A DNA stretch of 6,667 bases, taken from Streptosporangiaceae bacterium (GTDB lineage: Bacteria > Actinomycetota > Actinomycetes > Streptosporangiales > Streptosporangiaceae). The translations under genes and the position numbers were made by a program. Positions 4,670 through 6,667 of the stretch are shown piece by piece. Each line of letters opens with the position of its first letter. Positions within the stretch are counted from its first letter, which is position 1. The notes under the pieces are model-generated. The model was not told the DNA's origin. It was given only the letters and a program-made list of their open reading frames with translations, and did not search any database. Where the stretch lies: the NCBI GenBank assembly GCA_030050125.1, contig JASIJN010000575.1, forward strand, positions 1-6,667, written 5' to 3'.

Positions 4670-6667
4670 CCGCCACCCCGCCGGAAGCGCCATCCGAGGA
4701 GCCGCCGGGCGGCACGCGGATCAGTATGCATGGCGAGTCTCATGACTCCAGCACCCTCATCCAGATCGGCACCCAGATCATCCACCATCACCCGCTGCCG
4801 CCGTCGGGACTGGAGATCAGGTATTCGCTGCCGCCCGACCCGGCGGTTTTCACTGGCCGGGATGACGAACTGCGGCGCATCACCGCCACGGTGGCCGACA
4901 CGGCCGGCCCGGGCGGGGTGGTGGCGATCCACGCGATCGGCGGGATGCCCGGGGTCGGCAAGACCGCCCTGGCCGTGCACGTCGCCCACCTGCTACGGGA
5001 CAGATTCAGCGATCGGCAGCTGTTCATCGACCTGCACGCCCACACCCCCGGTCAGGAGCCGGTGACACCGCAGGACGCACTCGCCGGCCTGCTGGCCGCC
5101 ACCGGCGTTGACCCCCGTTACCTTCCCGCAGACCTTGACGGGCGTATCAGCTTGTGGCGAGACAGGATGGCCGGGCAGCGGGCGCTGCTCGTCTTGGACA
5201 ACGCCGCCGCCAGCGCTCAGGTCTCGCCTCTGCTCCCCGGCGAAGGGGGCTGCCTGGTGCTGGTCACCAGCCGCCGGCACCTGGCGGATCTGCCCGGCAC
5301 GGTCTTCCCGGTCCGGCTGGACATCCTGTCGCCGGGCCAGGCGCGGGAGATGTTCCTGGCGCTGGCCCCCCGCGCCGCCGCCGAGCCGGAAGCGGTGCAG
5401 GATCTGGTCCAGTTGGCCGGGTACCTGCCGCTGGCGATCTCGCTGCTGGCCCGCGTCTACGCCAGGCACCCGTCCTGGACCATGGCCGACCTGACCCGCG
5501 ACACTGAGGCGAGCCTGCTCACGCTCGCCGCGGAAAAGGACAGCGTGGCCGCCGCGTTCGATGTGTCCTATCGGCATCTGCCCGGCGACCAGAAGCAGTT
5601 CTTACGCCGCCTCGGCCTGCACCCCGGCACCACGACCGACGCCTTCGCCGCCGCCGCTCTCACCGGAACCTTCCTCCGGCAGGCGATCGAGTGCCTGGAC
5701 GCCCTGCACAGCGAGGGCCTGCTCACCGAGACCGGTTACCGCCGGTACGGAATGCACGACCTCATCCGTCGCTACGCCCGCAACCTCGCTGCCACCGACC
5801 CCGCTGACGATCGCGAACGGGCGCTGGAGCACCTGCTGAACTACTACCAGTACACCGCGGCCGCCGCCGAGACGTTCCTGGCCCGCCAGTCCCGGACCGC
5901 ACCCGAAGCCGTCGCTCCTGCGCCAGCCGCAATCCCCGACCTGCGTGGCTACACCCAAGCACTGGCATGGGCACGGGCCGAACGCGCCAGCCTGCTGGCC
6001 TGCCTCGACCATGTCACCCGCACCGAGCAGAATCACCGGGTCCTGGCACTCACCGCCGCCATGGCCGCTCTCCTGCAACTCGACGGCCCGTGGGCAGATG
6101 CCATTACCCGCCACACGACCGCCATACGAGCCGCACAGTCCCTCGGCGACCATGCCGGCGAAGCCATCGCCCTCACCGACCTGGGAACCGTGCGGCTTCA
6201 GACCGCAGACTACCCCGGCGCGGCCCAGGCACTGGACGAAGCACTAGGCATCTACCGCGACATCGGCAACCGCCAGGGCCAGGCCGGCGCCCTCACCTAC
6301 CTGGGGACCGTACGGCAGCTGACCGGGGACTACCCCGGCGCCGCCCAGGCACTGGACGAAGCGCTGGGCATCTACCGCGACCTCGGCGACCGGCAGGGCC
6401 AGGCCGGCGCCCTGGGCTACCTAGGGGCCATGCGGCGGCAGACCGGGGATTACCCCGGCGCCGCCAAGGCACTCGACGAAGCGCTGGGCATCTACCGCGA
6501 CATCGGCCGCCGGCAGGGCCAGGCCGACGCGCTCACCCATCTAGGAGCGGTGCGGCTTCAGACCGGAGACTACCCCGGCGCGGCCCAGGCACTGGGCCTA
6601 GCACTAGGCATCTACCGCGACCTCGGCGACCAGAAAGGCCAGGCCGGCGCCCTCGCCTACCTGGGGA
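4666..6667 (+). CDS. STAND/NLR-like NB-ARC ATPase with C-terminal TPR repeats (3' partial)
   Basis: A sensor/switch protein of the NB-ARC (AP-ATPase) STAND class, open for 667 codons and running off the window. Order: residues 1-20 Pro/Glu-rich leader; 21-40 a motif matching the C-terminus of the preceding protein, including I-Q-I-G; FTGRDDELRR (62-71) entering the NB-ARC; Walker A GMPGVGKT (93-100); FIDLHAHTPG (120-129); Walker B LLVLDN (174-179); sensor-like LVTSRR (199-204); GYLPLA (252-257); a winged-helix region ending in a canonical MHD (363-365); a helical linker; one degenerate TPR (about 458-505); then four near-identical 40-residue TPRs from 506. In the family, the repeats sense a ligand and nucleotide exchange drives oligomerisation. 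There is no effector domain on this chain, so signalling is probably passed to the upstream protein through the shared motif. The start chosen is GTG 4666, which overlaps the upstream TGA. It has no good SD, implying translational coupling. An AfsR-type regulator is disfavoured because no N-terminal DNA-binding domain is present. Confidence 0.9.
   Translation, partial: MTATPPEAPSEEPPGGTRISMHGESHDSSTLIQIGTQIIHHHPLPPSGLEIRYSLPPDPAVFTGRDDELRRITATVADTAGPGGVVAIHAIGGMPGVGKTALAVHVAHLLRDRFSDRQLFIDLHAHTPGQEPVTPQDALAGLLAATGVDPRYLPADLDGRISLWRDRMAGQRALLVLDNAAASAQVSPLLPGEGGCLVLVTSRRHLADLPGTVFPVRLDILSPGQAREMFLALAPRAAAEPEAVQDLVQLAGYLPLAISLLARVYARHPSWTMADLTRDTEASLLTLAAEKDSVAAAFDVSYRHLPGDQKQFLRRLGLHPGTTTDAFAAAALTGTFLRQAIECLDALHSEGLLTETGYRRYGMHDLIRRYARNLAATDPADDRERALEHLLNYYQYTAAAAETFLARQSRTAPEAVAPAPAAIPDLRGYTQALAWARAERASLLACLDHVTRTEQNHRVLALTAAMAALLQLDGPWADAITRHTTAIRAAQSLGDHAGEAIALTDLGTVRLQTADYPGAAQALDEALGIYRDIGNRQGQAGALTYLGTVRQLTGDYPGAAQALDEALGIYRDLGDRQGQAGALGYLGAMRRQTGDYPGAAKALDEALGIYRDIGRRQGQADALTHLGAVRLQTGDYPGAAQALGLALGIYRDLGDQKGQAGALAYLG
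4726..4785 (+). other. Amyloid-like (RHIM/BASS-type) motif, STAND copy
   Basis: These bases encode residues 21-40 of the STAND protein (SHDSSTLIQIGTQII at 25-39), ahead of the NB-ARC. Residues 32-35 are I-Q-I-G, the RHIM tetrad found in mammalian RIPK1. A His triplet (40-42) and a Pro-rich linker follow. An N-terminal motif on the NLR that matches the C-terminal motif of an adjacent effector is the defining arrangement of bacterial amyloid-signalling pairs. Confidence 0.7.
6181..6667 (+). repeat. 120-bp tandem repeats encoding 40-residue TPRs
   Basis: Four complete in-frame copies begin at 6181, 6301, 6421 and 6541, and a fifth begins at 6661 where the window ends. Hand comparison gives about 84-88% nucleotide identity between the pairs compared. 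At protein level 25 of 40 positions are invariant, including D-Y-P-G-A-A (10-15), A-L-G-I-Y-R-D (21-27) and G-Q-A (33-35). Variation falls at positions 3-4, 6-7, 9, 16, 19-20, 28, 30-32, 36 and 39-40. The array forms the putative ligand-sensing part of the STAND protein. Its total copy number cannot be seen. Confidence 0.95.

Noticed and set aside
4993..5577. 194-codon minus-strand frame and other frames inside the STAND gene
   Set aside because: They overlap the NB-ARC coding region with its Walker A, Walker B and MHD motifs; composition marks them as shadows.
4666..6667. AfsR/SARP-type antibiotic regulator
   Set aside because: The NB-ARC and TPR parts resemble AfsR, but the N-terminal winged-helix and BTAD domains are absent; only a short tail with the shared motif precedes the ATPase.
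6181..6667. CRISPR array or non-coding satellite
   Set aside because: The repeats are 120 bp, contiguous without spacers, in frame, and encode clear TPR units.
1..6667. tRNA, rRNA, insertion sequence or attachment-site features
   Set aside because: I saw no transposase motifs, terminal inverted repeats or tRNA-like cloverleaf on reading both strands.

Overview
The window is high-GC DNA with GC-rich third codon positions. It carries a large LuxR-family (LAL) regulator and an NB-ARC/TPR STAND protein of the kind common in filamentous actinobacteria. I read it as actinomycete chromosome (Streptomyces or Streptosporangiales-like); the genus cannot be fixed from this sequence.

Layout: (1) Bases 1-2582, plus strand: the 3' part of a LAL-type ATP-binding LuxR transcriptional regulator. 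Its start and Walker A lie upstream of the window. (2) Bases 2583-2663: a short convergent intergenic region with an 11-bp perfect inverted repeat, possibly a bidirectional terminator. (3) Bases 2664-4070, minus strand: a complete NAD(P)-dependent aldehyde dehydrogenase of the GabD1/Sad succinate-semialdehyde dehydrogenase type. (4) Bases 4071-4249: a divergent intergenic region with both ribosome binding sites, a hairpin and a weak promoter candidate. (5) Bases 4250-4669, plus strand: a 139-residue protein with a hydrophobic N-terminal helix, a helical body and a short C-terminal motif. (6) Bases 4666 to beyond 6667, plus strand: a STAND/NLR-like protein with a short N-terminal tail, an NB-ARC ATPase and C-terminal TPRs. 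It runs off the window inside an array of 120-bp near-identical repeats.

The most interesting part is the gene pair (5)+(6). The two genes overlap by 4 bp (GTGA). The last ~20 residues of the small protein match residues 21-40 of the STAND protein (12 of 20 identical; shared core S-H-D-S-S-x3-Q-I-G-x-Q-x-I). Nothing else in the two proteins matches. The STAND copy contains I-Q-I-G, the RHIM tetrad of mammalian RIPK1. This is the layout of bacterial amyloid-signalling (BASS-type) NLR/effector pairs: a TPR sensor and NB-ARC switch expose an N-terminal amyloid motif, which templates the matching C-terminal motif of a separate, Bell/HeLo-like, probably membrane-active effector. The pair is therefore a candidate immunity or regulated-cell-death module. 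The function is inferred from architecture only. The regulator and the dehydrogenase have no evident link to it.
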